64,000 bases of DNA, from assembly GCF_027286325.1 (NCBI RefSeq), contig NZ_CP114588.1, positions 2,381,317-2,445,316 on the forward strand, given 5' to 3'. Source of the DNA: Salinivibrio kushneri. GTDB lineage: Bacteria; Pseudomonadota; Gammaproteobacteria; Enterobacterales; Vibrionaceae. The notes under the pieces were generated by a model. The model ran no database searches. It was not told where the DNA came from and was given only the letters and a program-made list of their open reading frames with translations. The first letter of the stretch is position 1. Each line of letters starts with the position of its first letter. Below, one piece after another: positions 7,337 to 17,494 of this stretch. A program made the translations under genes and the position numbers.

Positions 7337-9586
7337 TTAGTGTTCGGGCAGGATTTCGATTTGATCGACGCGCTGAAGGCCACGCGGAAGCATACTGCCT
7401 CGTCGACCTCGCTCACCACGATAATGAGTGAGATCTTCCGGTTTTAAGGTCAGTTTGCGCTTCCCAGCGTGCAAGGTCACCCCAGCATTGGCCGGCACCA
7501 CATAAAGTTGGCTTAACACCTCTTCACGTGACTTGGCGCGTGCGCCAGGAATATTAATGATCTTATTCCCTTTCCCTTTACTCAGTTGCGGAAGCTCATG
7601 GACCGGGAATACCAACATGCGGCCTTCATTGGAAATCGCGACAATCAAATCGCTTTCCAAATTACCCACTTGGCGCGGTGGCATCACTTCCGCCTGATCA
7701 GGCACCGTCAGCAAGGCCTTACCGCTGCGGTTTTTGGATAACATATCCGCTTGCTTGCACACAAAACCATAACCAGCGTCCGAGGCCACCAAGGTGAGCT
7801 GCCCCTCATCAGCCATTAACACGTGACGAATCGACGAGCCTGGAGTGATGTTAATTCGCCCGGTAATCGGCTCACCTTGGCTGCGCGCTGATGGTAAGGT
7901 GTGCGACTCTATTGCATAGCTGCGACCATCAGACCCCAGGAAAACCGCGGGTTGGTTACTTTTGCCCGGCGCTGCGTCGAGGAACTTGTCGCCTGCTTTA
8001 TAGTTAAGGCCAGTGGCATCCACATCATGCCCTTTGGCATGGCGGATCCACCCTTTGTCTGAGAGCACCACAGTGATGGGTTCGCTGGGTACCAAGTCAC
8101 GCTCGGTTAACGCTTTGGCCTCCGCTCGCTCAACAAGCGGTGAACGGCGGTCGTCCCCGTATTTTTCCGCATCCGCGAGGATTTCTTTTTTGATTAAGGT
8201 GTTCAAGCGCCGATCTGAGCCGAGCAATTTCTCTAGCTTATCGCGCTCTTTGCTCAACTCATCTTGCTCACCACGGATCTTGATTTCTTCGAGCTTGGCT
8301 AACTGGCGTAGTTTGATCTCAAGGATCGCTTCAGCCTGTTTCTCGCTCAAACCAAAGCGCGCAATCAGCTCTGCTTTAGGTTCATCCTCACTGCGGATGA
8401 TTTCAATCACCTCGTCAATGTTCAGGTACGCGGCGAGTAAGCCCTCTAGAATATGCAGGCGAGCGAGGACTTTTTCCAACCGGTGTTCAAGGCGACGTCT
8501 CACCGTCTGGCGGCGGAACGTTAACCACTCAGATAAAATCCCATGTAACCCCTTAACTTGCGGGCGTCCATCAAGGCCAATCATATTGAGGTTAACGCGA
8601 TAATTCTTCTCTAGATCGGTCGAGGCAAACAAGTGATCCATCAGTTGATCACAATCGACACGATTAGAGCGCGGCACAATCACAATCCGGGTAGGGTTTT
8701 CATGATCCGACTCATCACGTAGATCGTCCACCATCGGCAGCTTTTTCGCCCGCATTTGATTGGCGATTTGCTCTAGCAGCTTAGCGCCCGACACTTGGTG
8801 AGGCAGCGCCGTAATCACAATTTCATTGCTTTCTTTATGCCACAGCGCGCGCATTTTGATAGAGCCACGGCCGCTCGCATAGAGCTTTTTCAAATCTGAC
8901 TTCGGCGTGATCACTTCCGCTTCGGTGGGGTAATCAGGTCCCTGCACATGCTCCAGTACACCGTCTAAGTCTAGGCTCGGCTTGTCGATCATTGCGGCCA
9001 AGGCATTGGCAAGCTCACGCGCATTATGTGGCGGAATATCCGTTGCCATCCCCACCGCAATACCAGTGATCCCATTGAGAAGAATATGAGGCAAGCGTGC
9101 TGGTAGGGTTTTCGGCTCTTTCATGGTGCCATCAAAATTTGGCCCCCAATCGACGGTCCCTAGTCCCAACTCTTGCAGCAACACTTCAGAGAAGCGTGAT
9201 AAGCGTGATTCGGTGTAACGCATCGCTGCAAACGATTTAGGGTCGTCAGGCGCGCCCCAGTTGCCCTGACCATCCACCAGCGGATAACGATAGGAAAACG
9301 GCTGAGCCATCAATACCATGGCCTCGTAACATGCCGAGTCCCCATGAGGGTGGTACTTACCCAGTACATCCCCAACAGTACGCGCCGATTTTTTATATTT
9401 TGCCGTGGCGGATAGCCCCAGCTCTGACATCGCGTAAATGATCCGGCGCTGCACTGGCTTTAAGCCATCGCCGATAAACGGCAGTGCGCGATCCATGATG
9501 ACGTACATCGAGTAATTGAGGTATGCGTCCTCAGTGAACTGGCGCAGAGCAAGCTGCTCTACCCCATCATAAGTCACCTCTGTCAT
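7337..9586 (-). CDS. parC: DNA topoisomerase IV subunit A
   Basis: ParC is the DNA cleaving and rejoining subunit of topoisomerase IV, which decatenates daughter chromosomes. The 749-residue protein has the winged-helix/tower region with the catalytic tyrosine at Tyr124 ([10 protein letters not shown]) and a C-terminal domain with degenerate beta-pinwheel blades. The quinolone-determining region reads [14 protein letters not shown], with Ser84 and Glu88 corresponding to E. coli Ser80 and Glu84, so the common resistance substitutions are absent. It follows parE by 25 bases on the same strand, unlike E. coli where the pair is more widely spaced, which suggests cotranscription. Confidence 0.98.
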   Translation of the reverse strand: MTEVTYDGVEQLALRQFTEDAYLNYSMYVIMDRALPFIGDGLKPVQRRIIYAMSELGLSATAKYKKSARTVGDVLGKYHPHGDSACYEAMVLMAQPFSYRYPLVDGQGNWGAPDDPKSFAAMRYTESRLSRFSEVLLQELGLGTVDWGPNFDGTMKEPKTLPARLPHILLNGITGIAVGMATDIPPHNARELANALAAMIDKPSLDLDGVLEHVQGPDYPTEAEVITPKSDLKKLYASGRGSIKMRALWHKESNEIVITALPHQVSGAKLLEQIANQMRAKKLPMVDDLRDESDHENPTRIVIVPRSNRVDCDQLMDHLFASTDLEKNYRVNLNMIGLDGRPQVKGLHGILSEWLTFRRQTVRRRLEHRLEKVLARLHILEGLLAAYLNIDEVIEIIRSEDEPKAELIARFGLSEKQAEAILEIKLRQLAKLEEIKIRGEQDELSKERDKLEKLLGSDRRLNTLIKKEILADAEKYGDDRRSPLVERAEAKALTERDLVPSEPITVVLSDKGWIRHAKGHDVDATGLNYKAGDKFLDAAPGKSNQPAVFLGSDGRSYAIESHTLPSARSQGEPITGRINITPGSSIRHVLMADEGQLTLVASDAGYGFVCKQADMLSKNRSGKALLTVPDQAEVMPPRQVGNLESDLIVAISNEGRMLVFPVHELPQLSKGKGNKIINIPGARAKSREEVLSQLYVVPANAGVTLHAGKRKLTLKPEDLTHYRGERGRRGSMLPRGLQRVDQIEILPEH

Positions 9587-9611
9587 GCGAATAAGATCCC
9601 GTTATAGTGAT

Positions 9612-11504
9612 TTAGATATCGATAAGCTCGGCCATATCGCCTTTTTGCTGCAGCCAATGACGGCGGTCCTCTGCCCGTTTTTTACCCAGCAGCATATCCA
9701 TCAATTGCTGCGTCTGCTCATCATCATCAATGGTGAGCTGAACAAGGCGACGGGTATTAGGATCCATGGTCGTTTCACGCAGCTGTAACGGGTTCATTTC
9801 CCCCAAACCTTTGAAGCGTTGCACATTGATTTTGCCGCGTTTATTACTCAAACGCTCAAGGATCCCTGCTTTTTCATCTTCATCCAAGGCATAAAAAACC
9901 TCTTTGCCACAATCAATGCGGTAAAGCGGCGGCATCGCCACATACACATGCCCAGCCTGAACCAAGGCTCTAAAGTGTTGCATGAAGAGCGCACACAACA
10001 AGGTCGCAATATGTAGACCATCGGAGTCCGCATCGGCGAGGATGCAGATTTTATCGTAGCGAAGGTTGCCCAAATCCCCAGAATCAGGGTCAATGCCCAA
10101 CGCCACTGAGATATCGTGTACTTCTTGGGAGGCCAGCACTTGGTCTGCAGAGACTTCCCACGTATTGAGGATCTTGCCTCGAAGCGGCATTACCGCTTGA
10201 AATTCACGATCTCGTGCCTGTTTAGCTGACCCACCTGCCGAGTCCCCCTCGACCAAAAAGAGCTCGGTGCGACTCGAGTCTTGCATCGCACAATCTGTGA
10301 GCTTTCCGGGTAACGCTGGGCCTGATGCCACTTTCTTACGCACCACCTTTTTCGCGGCACGCATGCGGCGATGGGCACTGGCAATACACACTTCCGCCAA
10401 ACGCTCAGCAAGATGTGGGCGCTCGTTAAGCCACAAACTAAAGGCATCTTTCACCACCCCAGACACAAACGCTGCACACTGACGAGAGGACAAGCGTTCT
10501 TTGGTTTGCCCCGCAAACTGTGGGTCTTGAATCTTGACCGACAGCACGTACGCACAGCGCTCCCAAATATCATCGGCGGTCAGCTTGACCCCGCGAGGAA
10601 GAAGGTTACGGAACTCACAGAACTCGCGCATCGCCTCCAGCATCCCTTGGCGCAAGCCATTCACATGCGTGCCACCTTGTGCTGTTGGGATCAGGTTGAC
10701 ATAGCTTTCTGTCGTTAGCTCCCCCCCTTCTGGCAACCAAATGACGGCCCAATCCGCCGCTTCGGTCTGGCCACTGAATTCGCCGATAAAAGGTGTTTCC
10801 GGCAGCACTTCATAGCCTTTGACACTGTCAGCCAAGTAGTCTTTCAACCCATCCTGATAACACCAAGACGTGGTCTCATTGGTATTTTTATCAGTGAGAT
10901 TGACCGTCAGTCCCGGGCACAGCACTGCCTTGGCTTTTAAGATGGTTTTAAGGCGAGAGAGCGAAAACTTGTCAGAATCAAAAAATTGGCTGTCTGGCCA
11001 AAAGTGTACACGCGTGCCACGGTTGCGACGGCCACAGGTGCCCGTCACAGTTAAATCTTGTACTTTGTCGCCATTTTCAAACGCAATATCATACACTTGA
11101 CCATCGCGCTTAACGGTAATCTCTACCCGATGAGACAGCGCATTCACCACGGAGATACCTACCCCGTGTAAACCACCGCTAAATTGGTAGCTTTTGTTGG
11201 AGAATTTACCGCCGGCATGCAGTTTACATAAAATTAGCTCAACCCCAGAGACGCCCTCTTCGGGGTGAATATCAACCGGCATACCACGACCATCATCAAT
11301 TACTTCCAGTGATTGGTCGGCATGGAGGATCACATCAATCTTGCTGGCATGGCCGGCTAGCGCTTCATCGACACTGTTATCGATGACTTCCTGCCCAAGA
11401 TGGTTAGGGCGACTGGTATCTGTGTACATACCGGGGCGTCGGCGCACGGGCTCGAGCCCATTGAGGACTTCTATCGATCCTGCGTTATAGTTTTGTTCTG
11501 TCAT
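9612..11504 (-). CDS. parE: DNA topoisomerase IV subunit B
   Basis: ParE is the ATPase subunit of topoisomerase IV. The 630-residue protein shows the GHKL ATPase motifs DNSVDEALAGH, DDGRGMPVDIHPEEG and GGLHGVGISVVNALS, then the TOPRIM motifs LFLVEGDSAGGSA and DADSDGLHIATLL. The start MTEQNYNAGSIEVLNGLEP aligns with the E. coli N terminus. The open frame continues 19 codons upstream but that part has no family support, and no strong ribosome binding site marks either start. The gene is 178 bases downstream of yqiA on the same strand. Confidence 0.97.
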   Translation of the reverse strand: MTEQNYNAGSIEVLNGLEPVRRRPGMYTDTSRPNHLGQEVIDNSVDEALAGHASKIDVILHADQSLEVIDDGRGMPVDIHPEEGVSGVELILCKLHAGGKFSNKSYQFSGGLHGVGISVVNALSHRVEITVKRDGQVYDIAFENGDKVQDLTVTGTCGRRNRGTRVHFWPDSQFFDSDKFSLSRLKTILKAKAVLCPGLTVNLTDKNTNETTSWCYQDGLKDYLADSVKGYEVLPETPFIGEFSGQTEAADWAVIWLPEGGELTTESYVNLIPTAQGGTHVNGLRQGMLEAMREFCEFRNLLPRGVKLTADDIWERCAYVLSVKIQDPQFAGQTKERLSSRQCAAFVSGVVKDAFSLWLNERPHLAERLAEVCIASAHRRMRAAKKVVRKKVASGPALPGKLTDCAMQDSSRTELFLVEGDSAGGSAKQARDREFQAVMPLRGKILNTWEVSADQVLASQEVHDISVALGIDPDSGDLGNLRYDKICILADADSDGLHIATLLCALFMQHFRALVQAGHVYVAMPPLYRIDCGKEVFYALDEDEKAGILERLSNKRGKINVQRFKGLGEMNPLQLRETTMDPNTRRLVQLTIDDDEQTQQLMDMLLGKKRAEDRRHWLQQKGDMAELIDI

Positions 11505-11682
11505 AATCGATTGGCTTAATAAATGTGATGACATGGTCAGCAAGGGGGATCCGCTTGTCAAGCGCGGCGCCAGATTGCCACAAGTTTCTGTGAGCTGCTA
11601 TCCGTCTGCTGTGGCGTAAAGGCCAAGATAGCACGAGCCTGCGTCTGTGTGTCTTTGTTTCAATGCCTCTGGCGTGATGGCG

Positions 11683-12261
11683 CTAGAGACCAAGAAATTG
11701 GAGGATATCCCCACAATAACGTTCAAAGCCCACAAAGCTATGGTCGCCTCCCGGCTCAACAGTTTGTTGACTGGCACTGAATTTTTCCACTGCTTGGCGA
11801 TAGTCCAGCACTTCATCACCTTCCTGTTGCAATAACCAAAATCGCTCAGGATGAGATAAGACCGGCACATCAATCTCACGCAGGGCGTTGATATCGGTGG
11901 CCTCGAGGATGTAGCGTTCTTGGGTGTAAGGATTAACCTGCTCCCCAACATAGTCTTGCAAGAGTTCGTAAGGGCGAACCGCGGGGTTAACCAGTACAGC
12001 GGGTAGTTGATACCGCTCACTCAGCCAGGTGGCCAAAAACCCCCCTAACGAACTTCCCACCAAACCCAAATGATGGGTTTCGTTAAAGCGCATGATCAGT
12101 TCATCCAGTAACTGCACGGTGGGCTCAGGGTGACTGGGCAGTTGTGGCACCAACACCTCAATATCAGGACGATGCTGGGCGCAATAGTCTTGTACCTGTC
12201 TCGCCTTTAACGATTGCGGCGAGCTGTTGAAGCCATGAAGATAAAGCAACGCTGATGGCAT
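11683..12261 (-). CDS. yqiA: Alpha/beta-hydrolase esterase YqiA
   Basis: This small cytosolic alpha/beta hydrolase belongs to the YqiA family, shown in E. coli to have esterase activity on short acyl substrates; its physiological substrate is unknown. The 192-residue protein begins MPSALLYLHGFNSSPQS and has the nucleophile elbow GSSLGG, a likely acid in QEGDEVLDY and the catalytic histidine in GGDHSFVGFE. The start is only two bases after the cpdA stop, so the two are tightly coupled. The order yqiB-cpdA-yqiA-parE is as in E. coli. Confidence 0.92.
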   Translation of the reverse strand: MPSALLYLHGFNSSPQSLKARQVQDYCAQHRPDIEVLVPQLPSHPEPTVQLLDELIMRFNETHHLGLVGSSLGGFLATWLSERYQLPAVLVNPAVRPYELLQDYVGEQVNPYTQERYILEATDINALREIDVPVLSHPERFWLLQQEGDEVLDYRQAVEKFSASQQTVEPGGDHSFVGFERYCGDILQFLGL

Positions 12262-12263
12262 GA

Positions 12264-13088
12264 TTAATATCCGCTGGAGTCGAAGTCTGGCCGAAAGTGC
12301 TGACCGGTTACCCGCGCCACTTGCGTTTCTACGCGTCCGTCGGCATACAGATCAAGCCAGCGCCAACCTGGATTTTGGTTATCGAGCGCAAAGTCGTGTG
12401 AGTCCGGCATAAACTGGATACAGGTGGAAGGCGCCGCCATCACACGCGCACCTTGATAACGCACATCCAAGGCCTGATGAATATGCCCACACACCACAAT
12501 TTTCGCTTGAGGATGACGCGCCATCACTTGCCAGAATGCCTCTCGGTTAGCCAATTTATGCTGATCCAACCAAGTGCTTCCTGCATCCAACGGATGGTGG
12601 TGCAGCAACACCAACGCATGGCGCTCAGGATGCGCGCTTAAGTGGGTATCCAAAAGGTTCAGTTGCGCTTGTGATAATTCGCCGTGCGGTACACCAGCCA
12701 CCTGACTGTCGAGCAGCACCATTTGCCAATGCTCCCCCAACAGGACTTGCGAGCAAGAGCGAAGGGTATTTGACTGTAATACCGCGCTCATTTCTGGCTG
12801 ATAATCATGATTACCCGGTAGCCAAAAGCAAGGCTGTGACCACCGGGCGATACCGTCGACAAAACGGCGATACGATAAAGCGGAGTGATCTTGGGACAGA
12901 TCCCCCGTCGCAATAATGGCGTCGAAAGTCGGATTGGTGGCGCTGATGGCATCCAGCACCGCATGGTAGCTGCGAAGCGTATTAATACCCAGCAAGCTAC
13001 CCTGCTCACTCGCGAACAGGTGTGTGTCGGTGATTTGCAAAAGACGAATACAATCGCCGTCGGCGTTATCTATCTGGCAAGACTGCAA
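12264..13088 (-). CDS. cpdA: 3',5'-cyclic AMP phosphodiesterase CpdA
   Basis: CpdA hydrolyses cAMP to AMP and so tunes CRP-dependent regulation. It is a class III calcineurin-like metallophosphoesterase. The 274-residue protein carries the metal-binding series LQITDTHLF, ATGDLSQD, LPGNHDYQP, LLHHHPLDAG and VCGHIHQ in the proper order, and ends DFDSSGY like the E. coli protein. No ATG exists near the conserved N terminus. I accept TTG at 13088, with AAAGG 11 bases upstream, so the start is a rare codon and somewhat uncertain. It lies between yqiB (22-base gap) and yqiA (2-base gap). Confidence 0.93.
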   Translation of the reverse strand: MQSCQIDNADGDCIRLLQITDTHLFASEQGSLLGINTLRSYHAVLDAISATNPTFDAIIATGDLSQDHSALSYRRFVDGIARWSQPCFWLPGNHDYQPEMSAVLQSNTLRSCSQVLLGEHWQMVLLDSQVAGVPHGELSQAQLNLLDTHLSAHPERHALVLLHHHPLDAGSTWLDQHKLANREAFWQVMARHPQAKIVVCGHIHQALDVRYQGARVMAAPSTCIQFMPDSHDFALDNQNPGWRWLDLYADGRVETQVARVTGQHFRPDFDSSGY

Positions 13089-13110
13089 CGTTGAAAATAC
13101 CTTTGCTGGT

Positions 13111-13557
13111 TTAGTTTAACGATGATTTATACATAGGATCAGACGCCACCACGCCACGGCGTAGGCAGTGGCCAAGCCAATCCGATAAAAATGCATTAAC
13201 CTGATGCTTTTCGTCGCGCTGATGCATGCGCGGATTCGGGTAATCATAACGTGGTTTTAAGCGTGAAATCTGCTGCGTGGTACACACTTCCGCGACCCGT
13301 GCATCGTGATACAAGCGCACTGTCAGGTTAGCACGTAAGTAATCTGGCGCTTCACCTTGGCTCAACTGAGCAATATCCAGTAAGGTGGTATAACGGGTTG
13401 ACTCACGCACGACCAAGGCATATTCCTGACCTTGGATATCGTATCGACACACCTGTCCCACCTCGTCACGCTTAGGCATCAAACGGACAAGTTTGGCATA
13501 GTTGGTTTCATACAAGCGCATCATCGCTGGTAAGTCGACACGATATTCTGTTTTCAC
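13111..13557 (-). CDS. yqiB: DUF1249 family protein YqiB
   Basis: This is a conserved 148-residue protein of the DUF1249 family with unknown biochemical function. It carries the hallmark segments ESTRYTTLLDIAQ, VRLYHDARVAEVC and RYDYPNPRMHQRDEKHQVN. Of two in-frame GTG codons I prefer 13557: TAGGTG is spaced correctly for it, the result MKTEYRVDLPAMMRLYE matches the E. coli start, and GTG 13563 would overlap the binding site. It is 13 bases downstream of nudF and cotranscription is likely. Confidence 0.88.
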   Translation of the reverse strand: MKTEYRVDLPAMMRLYETNYAKLVRLMPKRDEVGQVCRYDIQGQEYALVVRESTRYTTLLDIAQLSQGEAPDYLRANLTVRLYHDARVAEVCTTQQISRLKPRYDYPNPRMHQRDEKHQVNAFLSDWLGHCLRRGVVASDPMYKSSLN

Positions 13558-13570
13558 ACACACCTACTGT

Positions 13571-14209
13571 CTATTGACTGTTTTGTTCATTATAGCTTTG
13601 ACGTAACCGACTGGCATTGAGTTCCAACCATTGCAACGCAATGATTGAGGCTGCATTCTCTATCTCTCCATCAACCACCTTTTGATAGGCGTGTTGGCGA
13701 GATAATCGATGCACCAAAATGTCTTCATTTTCACTGTCGAGGCCGTGCACGCCTTCAGCTTCCGAGGCATCAACAATCGCGACAAACACATCCAACTGTT
13801 CAGAGCAGCCACCAGAACTGGATAAATAACGGGTAACACGCTCCATTTGATGCAGTAATAGCCCAGCTTCTTCTCGCGCCTCACGGTGGGCTACCTGCTC
13901 GGGAGATTGGCCTTTGTCTATCATCCCAGCCACAATTTCTAGTTGCCATGGTGTCGCGCCGGCTGCCATCGCCCCCACGCGGATTTGCTCAAGCATTACC
14001 ACTTCATCACGTACGGGATCATAGGGCAAAACAGCCACCGCGTGGCCACGTTCAAACAACTCCCGCACCACGGCGCCACTCCAGCCGCCTTCAAACAAGC
14101 GATGACGAAATTGATAGCGCTGAATGGAAAAGAAACCTTGATAAAGCGGAGAAATATCCTCGATCACAATATCGTCGCGATCGAATTGTCCGGGCGGATA
14201 GTCTGACAT
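13571..14209 (-). CDS. nudF: ADP-ribose pyrophosphatase (Nudix)
   Basis: NudF hydrolyses ADP-ribose and related nucleoside-diphosphate sugars to AMP and a sugar phosphate. The 212-residue protein has the N-terminal dimer-swap domain and a Nudix box at GMIDKGQSPEQVAHREAREEAGL (quoted in parts: GMIDKGQ, REAREEAGL). The REUXEEXGU core is intact, but the first glutamate of the GX5E half is glutamine here (codon CAA). E. coli NudF has glutamate there. The metal-binding glutamates of the second half remain, so activity is probably kept. It is the first gene of the nudF-yqiB-cpdA-yqiA run and divergent from tolC. The 273-base region to tolC holds both promoters and no gene. Confidence 0.93.
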   Translation of the reverse strand: MSDYPPGQFDRDDIVIEDISPLYQGFFSIQRYQFRHRLFEGGWSGAVVRELFERGHAVAVLPYDPVRDEVVMLEQIRVGAMAAGATPWQLEIVAGMIDKGQSPEQVAHREAREEAGLLLHQMERVTRYLSSSGGCSEQLDVFVAIVDASEAEGVHGLDSENEDILVHRLSRQHAYQKVVDGEIENAASIIALQWLELNASRLRQSYNEQNSQ

Positions 14210-14482
14210 GCGGGCTCCTTATCCTCGATGAAACGAGCTGACGAAGTGAAATACTGAGTCACGCCTAGACCAGCTGGCCTGTGCCGAGCGGCAACGCGCG
14301 TCATTCTAGCAAACCATAAACTTAACTTTTTTGATAAAAGTTACAACTATTTTTCAGTCCCATTTGCAAATTGGATAGTTTACACTCAATGTCCTAACAA
14401 ATTGTCAGTTTCACGCAAGCATAATTGCGGTAAGCTAGTGGACGTCTATTTATCCAATCGCACAGATTCAGGGATTCCATCT

Positions 14483-15793
14483 ATGAAAAAATTGCTCCCT
14501 TTGGCGTTAAGCTTGGCTCTCGGCAGCGTAAGCAGTGCAGCCCTTGCCGATGATCTCGCCCAAATTTATCAACAAGCGAAGCAAAGCGATCCCACTCTTA
14601 ATCAAGCAGCGGCCAAGCGCGATGCAGCGTTTTCTGCCGTCGATGCGACCCGCGGCACCTTGCTGCCACAGATTGCATTAAATGCGGGATACGCCATTAC
14701 CCGTAATGACACCAAAGATGACAGCGATAACGATATCACCAGTGCCGATATCAGCTTAAGCCAACAGCTTTTCAAACGTGATAGCTGGGTCAACCTGGAT
14801 ATCAGTGAAATGCAGGCGCGCCAGCTAGATGCGACCTATGCCGCTCAGCAGCAAGGATTAATGCTACGCGTGGCACAAGCCTATTTTGACGTGTTGCGTG
14901 CCATGGACAAGCTTGAGTTTATTCAGGCAGAAAAAGCGGCCGTGGGCCGTCAGCTTGAGCAAACCAAGCAACGTTTTGAAGTGGGCCTTTCAGCGATTAC
15001 TGACGTGCATGACGCCCAAGCGCAATACGACGCCGTGCTGGCCGATGAAATTTTGGCCGAAAACGCGCTCACCAACAGCTATGAAGGCTTGCGTGAGATC
15101 ACCGGCCAAGCCCCGCATGACTTACGCGTACTCGACACCGAGCGCTTTAGTGCCAGTAACCCGCAGCAACAGCCGGCAGCACTGGTCAACGTCGCCGAAG
15201 AGAAAAACCTCGAGTTGCTTGCCAATCGCATTGCCCGTGATACCGCCAAAGAGCAGATTAAGCTGGCCAAAACCGGCCATCTGCCCACACTGACCTTTAG
15301 CGCTAAATATGGCATGGTCGATACCGACAATCAGCATACGCCCGGCTCCGTTGATTACAACGAAGGCTCTGCCAGCCTCGACTTTAGCCTGCCACTGTTC
15401 ACCGGCGGCAGCACCTCGGCCAATGTGGAAAAGGCGCAGCATGAGTATGTGGCTGCATCACAAAGTCTGGAAGCCAAATACCGCAGCACAGTGAAAGATG
15501 TGCGCGCTTTCTATAACGACATCAATGCCTCGATTGGCGCACTACGTGCTTATGAGCAAACCGTGGTCTCTGCACGCTCAGCGCTAGAAGCCACTGAAGC
15601 AGGTTTTGAAGTGGGTACTCGTACCATTGTCGATGTTTTGGATGCTACGCGTCGCCTTTACGATGCCAATCGCAACCTCTCCAATGCGCGCTACGACTAT
15701 ATTCTAAGCCGTTTACGTTTACACCAAGCCATGGGCACCTTGTCTGAGCAAGACTTGCTCGATATTAACCAAGGGCTGGTGAAACAAGAGTGA
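14483..15793 (+). CDS. tolC: Outer membrane efflux protein TolC
   Basis: TolC is the trimeric outer-membrane channel used by RND/MFP efflux pumps and type I secretion. The 436-residue precursor has a clear signal peptide (residues 1-22, cut after AALA before DDLAQIYQ) and two repeats of the OEP domain: ITDVHDAQAQYDAV in the first and RTIVDVLDATRRLYDANRNL in the second. The ATG at 14483 has AGGGA 8 bases upstream and starts the signal peptide; the frame extends 27 codons upstream without support. Divergent from nudF as in E. coli. A strong terminator follows at 15818. Confidence 0.96.
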   Translation: MKKLLPLALSLALGSVSSAALADDLAQIYQQAKQSDPTLNQAAAKRDAAFSAVDATRGTLLPQIALNAGYAITRNDTKDDSDNDITSADISLSQQLFKRDSWVNLDISEMQARQLDATYAAQQQGLMLRVAQAYFDVLRAMDKLEFIQAEKAAVGRQLEQTKQRFEVGLSAITDVHDAQAQYDAVLADEILAENALTNSYEGLREITGQAPHDLRVLDTERFSASNPQQQPAALVNVAEEKNLELLANRIARDTAKEQIKLAKTGHLPTLTFSAKYGMVDTDNQHTPGSVDYNEGSASLDFSLPLFTGGSTSANVEKAQHEYVAASQSLEAKYRSTVKDVRAFYNDINASIGALRAYEQTVVSARSALEATEAGFEVGTRTIVDVLDATRRLYDANRNLSNARYDYILSRLRLHQAMGTLSEQDLLDINQGLVKQE

Positions 15794-15817
15794 TTCACGC
15801 TTGAGGCTCTAGTATGC

Positions 15818-15844
15818 AAAAAGGTGCCAACGGGCACCTTTTTT
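15818..15844. terminator. Bidirectional terminator between tolC and hldE
   Basis: AAAAAGGTGCC (15818-15828), loop AACG, GGCACCTTTTT (15833-15843) form a perfect stem with terminal T-run. The genes on either side converge, so it can serve tolC on plus and hldE on minus. Confidence 0.92.
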
Positions 15845-15871
15845 ATTGTCATTATTTGAAAGGGCAAGGCG

Positions 15872-17299
15872 CTATTGACCACGCCGAATCGACTCAATGA
15901 TTTCTGTGGTAGAGCAGCCATCTTCAAAATTAAGCACTTTGACCTCTCCCCCGTTGGCAAGCACCGCCTCGGCACCAGCAATCTCGTTGACCTGATAATC
16001 ACCGCCTTTAACGAGCAAGTCGGGCAAGACTTCGCCAATCAGGCGCGCAGGCGTTTCTTCGCCAAAAGGAACCACCCAATCGACTGCGCCCAGTCCTGCT
16101 AGCACCGCCATCCGTCGATCAGTTGGATTAACAGGGCGGCCAGGCCCTTTCAAAGCCTGTACCGATGCGTCGGTGTTAACGGCAACAATCAGGCGATCGC
16201 CTAGCTTGGCGGCCTCATTGAGGTACGCCACATGGCCTGCGTGCAAAATATCAAAGCAGCCATTGGTCATCACCACTTTCTCTCCTCGCCCTTGGGCGAC
16301 GTGCACCGCATCAATCAGCTGCGCTTCGGTGGTAACGCCAAAACCAGACTCGTGCGAGCCGTGTACCGCTTCGGTCAGCTCGATAGTGGAGAGGGTTGAA
16401 GTACCCAACTTGCCCACCACCACGCCGGCAGCAGCATTGGCTAGCGCACAGGCTTGCTCTATCGGTTTGCCGGCGGCCAATGATGCCGCCAGTACCGAGA
16501 TCACCGTATCTCCCGCCCCTGTGACGTCGTACACTTCTTTGGCAAGCGTTGGCAAGTTCAGCGGCGCGGCATCCGGGCGTAGCAATGTCATTCCATGTTC
16601 ACTACGGGTGACCAGCAGCGCACCAAGCTCGTATTGCTTGATCAGCGCTAAACCTTTTTCTTCCAAGCTTTGATCGTCCGTCACTGAGCCTGCCACCGCT
16701 TCAAACTCCGCCATGTTCGGCGTCAGTAAGCTCGCGCCTCGGTAACGCTCAAAATCCGTGCCTTTGGGGTCAACCAAGGTGGTCACACCCGCTTGTTTGG
16801 CGGCCTGAATCAATGTTTGTACCTCGGCCAGCGCGCCCTTGGCATAATCCGATAAGATCATCGCCTGCGCCTTAGGCAGTGCCGCTTCGACTTTGGCCAG
16901 CATGGGCGCCACATCCACCCCCGCAAAACCCTCTTCAAAATCCAGACGAATCAACTGCTGGTTACGGCTCATTACCCGAAGCTTGGTAATGGTGGGATGC
17001 GAATCTAACGCCACAAAATCACAGCTAACATTTAACGAGTCGAGGGTTTGCGTGAGCGCGTCAGCCTGCTCATCCTTGCCCGTCAGGCCAATCAGCTGAG
17101 TATGTCCACCCAAGGCTGCGATATTCATCGCCACGTTCGCAGCGCCACCTGGGCGTTCTTCCGTTTGATTGATTTTCACTACAGGCACGGGCGCTTCCGG
17201 GGAAATACGTCCGGTCGGCCCATACCAGTAGCGATCGAGCATCACATCACCGACGACCAGAACATTGGCTTGGCTGTAGTCAGGAAGGCTGAGTTTCAT
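15872..17299 (-). CDS. hldE: Bifunctional heptose-7-phosphate kinase / heptose-1-phosphate adenylyltransferase
   Basis: HldE performs two cytosolic steps of ADP-L-glycero-D-manno-heptose synthesis for the lipopolysaccharide inner core. The 475-residue protein is full length. The N-terminal ribokinase-like domain (about 1-315) has [14 protein letters not shown] and [11 protein letters not shown] with the catalytic aspartate. The C-terminal nucleotidyltransferase domain (about 340-475) has [16 protein letters not shown], containing the HxGH motif. In E. coli hldE is adjacent to glnE and ygiF; here those genes are close by, but the lpxL-type gene lies in between. Confidence 0.97.
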   Translation of the reverse strand: MKLSLPDYSQANVLVVGDVMLDRYWYGPTGRISPEAPVPVVKINQTEERPGGAANVAMNIAALGGHTQLIGLTGKDEQADALTQTLDSLNVSCDFVALDSHPTITKLRVMSRNQQLIRLDFEEGFAGVDVAPMLAKVEAALPKAQAMILSDYAKGALAEVQTLIQAAKQAGVTTLVDPKGTDFERYRGASLLTPNMAEFEAVAGSVTDDQSLEEKGLALIKQYELGALLVTRSEHGMTLLRPDAAPLNLPTLAKEVYDVTGAGDTVISVLAASLAAGKPIEQACALANAAAGVVVGKLGTSTLSTIELTEAVHGSHESGFGVTTEAQLIDAVHVAQGRGEKVVMTNGCFDILHAGHVAYLNEAAKLGDRLIVAVNTDASVQALKGPGRPVNPTDRRMAVLAGLGAVDWVVPFGEETPARLIGEVLPDLLVKGGDYQVNEIAGAEAVLANGGEVKVLNFEDGCSTTEIIESIRRGQ

Positions 17300-17413
17300 C
17301 TGGATCTCCGAATACTGTCGTTACCGAGCGATAGTAGCATAGCCATAGGATAAATGGGGGGCTCACAGGCGTGTGCTGCGCACAATCTCAACACTCACCG
17401 CGCATACTCGCGC

Positions 17414-17442
17414 AGGACAGCGCCAAGAATTTACTCTACAAT
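17414..17442 (+). promoter_or_regulatory. Sigma-70-like promoter upstream of the LpxL-type gene
   Basis: AGGACA (17414-17419, four of six matches to TTGACA), a 17-base spacer and TACAAT (17437-17442, five of six to TATAAT) lie 53 bases before the start codon of the acyltransferase. This is a consensus match only. Confidence 0.4.
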
Positions 17443-17494
17443 AGCGCGGGCCTTACGGCTCTTTCTGGTTTGGTTTTCATGAGTCATTAACGCT

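Noticed and set aside
7337..9586. Quinolone-resistance substitutions in ParC
   Set aside because: The residues equivalent to E. coli Ser80 and Glu84 are Ser84 and Glu88, the susceptible type.
11505..11682. Coding sequence in the parE-yqiA gap
   Set aside because: A 140-codon minus-strand frame overlaps the gap but mostly shadows yqiA; no domain is visible and the gap itself is short.
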